The translations under genes and the position numbers were made by a program. From an uncultured Desulfovibrio sp. (lineage in GTDB: Bacteria > Desulfobacterota > Desulfovibrionia > Desulfovibrionales > Desulfovibrionaceae): a stretch of 23,468 nt of DNA. The notes under the pieces are model-generated. The model was not told where the DNA came from. It worked only from the letters and a program-made list of their open reading frames with translations, and did not search any database. Below, piece by piece: positions 23,216 through 23,468 of the stretch. Numbering within the stretch: the first letter of the stretch is position 1; each line of letters begins with the position of its first letter. The DNA lies in NCBI RefSeq assembly GCF_949282365.1, contig NZ_CASDOY010000027.1, forward strand, positions 1-23,468, in the 5' to 3' direction.

Positions 23216-23468
23216 ATGAAAGTCATCGACTTCCGCTTCCGGCCCAATACGCCGGAGATCATCAACGGCATCAAGAACAGCACCATGTTCAAGGCTGCCT
23301 GTGAAGTCATCGGCTTCGACCGGCGCAAGCCCCAGCCCCTGGACCGGATCGTGGCCGACCTCGACGACCTGGGCGTGGAACTGGGCGTCATCACCGGCCG
23401 CGACGCCGAGACCACCTACGGCTTCCCGGCCAACAACAACAGCGTGCTGGAATTCTGCCGCGCCTATC
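23216..23468 (+). CDS. Amidohydrolase-like protein, 5' part only
   Basis: The gene runs off the right edge; 84 codons are visible. It begins MKVIDFRFRPNTPEIINGIK and continues through RIVADLDDLGVELGVITGRD and YGFPANNNSVLEFC. The opening IDxRxRP strand and the following LDxxGVE-GVITGRD segment resemble the N-terminus of amidohydrolase-2 (metal-dependent TIM-barrel) proteins, in which an early HxH or related motif binds metal; here the position reads DFRFRP. The family includes hydrolases and decarboxylases. AAGGAG (23203-23208) gives a good start. It follows dctQM by 70 bp on the same strand, so a role in processing or supplying the imported compound is plausible but unproven. Confidence 0.7.
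   Translation, partial: MKVIDFRFRPNTPEIINGIKNSTMFKAACEVIGFDRRKPQPLDRIVADLDDLGVELGVITGRDAETTYGFPANNNSVLEFCRAY

Overview
The window is high-GC bacterial DNA, apparently chromosomal. It most likely comes from a gut-type sulfite/sulfate-reducing member of the Desulfovibrionaceae. The main reason is a complete isethionate-desulfonation locus: a glycyl radical enzyme with the isethionate sulfite-lyase residues, its radical SAM activase and a TRAP transporter. A flavoredoxin-like protein, a DUF362 ferredoxin protein, a DUF3467 protein and a very large autotransporter fit the same group. The species cannot be fixed from the sequence; Desulfovibrio piger-like organisms are compatible.

Left part (1-4630). 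A 67/68-bp tandem repeat lies at the window edge. It is followed by a likely redox pair on the + strand: a flavin reductase-like protein (489-1061) and a DUF362/2x[4Fe-4S] protein (1126-2238), closed by a strong terminator. After a repeat-rich non-coding stretch come two minus-strand genes: a solitary MinD/FlhG-type ATPase (2919-3731) and an XRE-type regulator with a coiled-coil tail (4028-4630).

Middle (4631-12939). An AT-rich divergent region with a 30-bp dyad precedes a 1959-residue autotransporter (4961-10840). Its passenger contains three ~265-residue super-repeats, and its beta-barrel end has visibly different base use. Next are an OmpH/Skp-like lipoprotein (11264-11827), a DUF3467 protein (11977-12297) and a second cluster of the 67/68-bp repeat seen at position 1.

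Right part (12940-23468). An NhaC-type antiporter (12940-14478) converges on the minus-strand group islA-islB-sigma54 regulator, with a shared bidirectional terminator between them. Divergent from islA are dctP, a fused dctQM and the start of an amidohydrolase-like gene that runs off the window. The working model is that the TRAP system imports isethionate, IslB installs the glycyl radical on IslA, and IslA splits isethionate into acetaldehyde and sulfite. Sulfite then feeds dissimilatory sulfite reduction outside the window. The sigma54 regulator would activate islA from a near-consensus -24/-12 promoter through dyads in the 503-bp divergent region. GC-rich hairpins without U-tracts sit at most junctions of this locus, which suggests tuning of protein ratios after transcription starts. 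No microcompartment shell genes and no acetaldehyde-converting enzymes are visible here.
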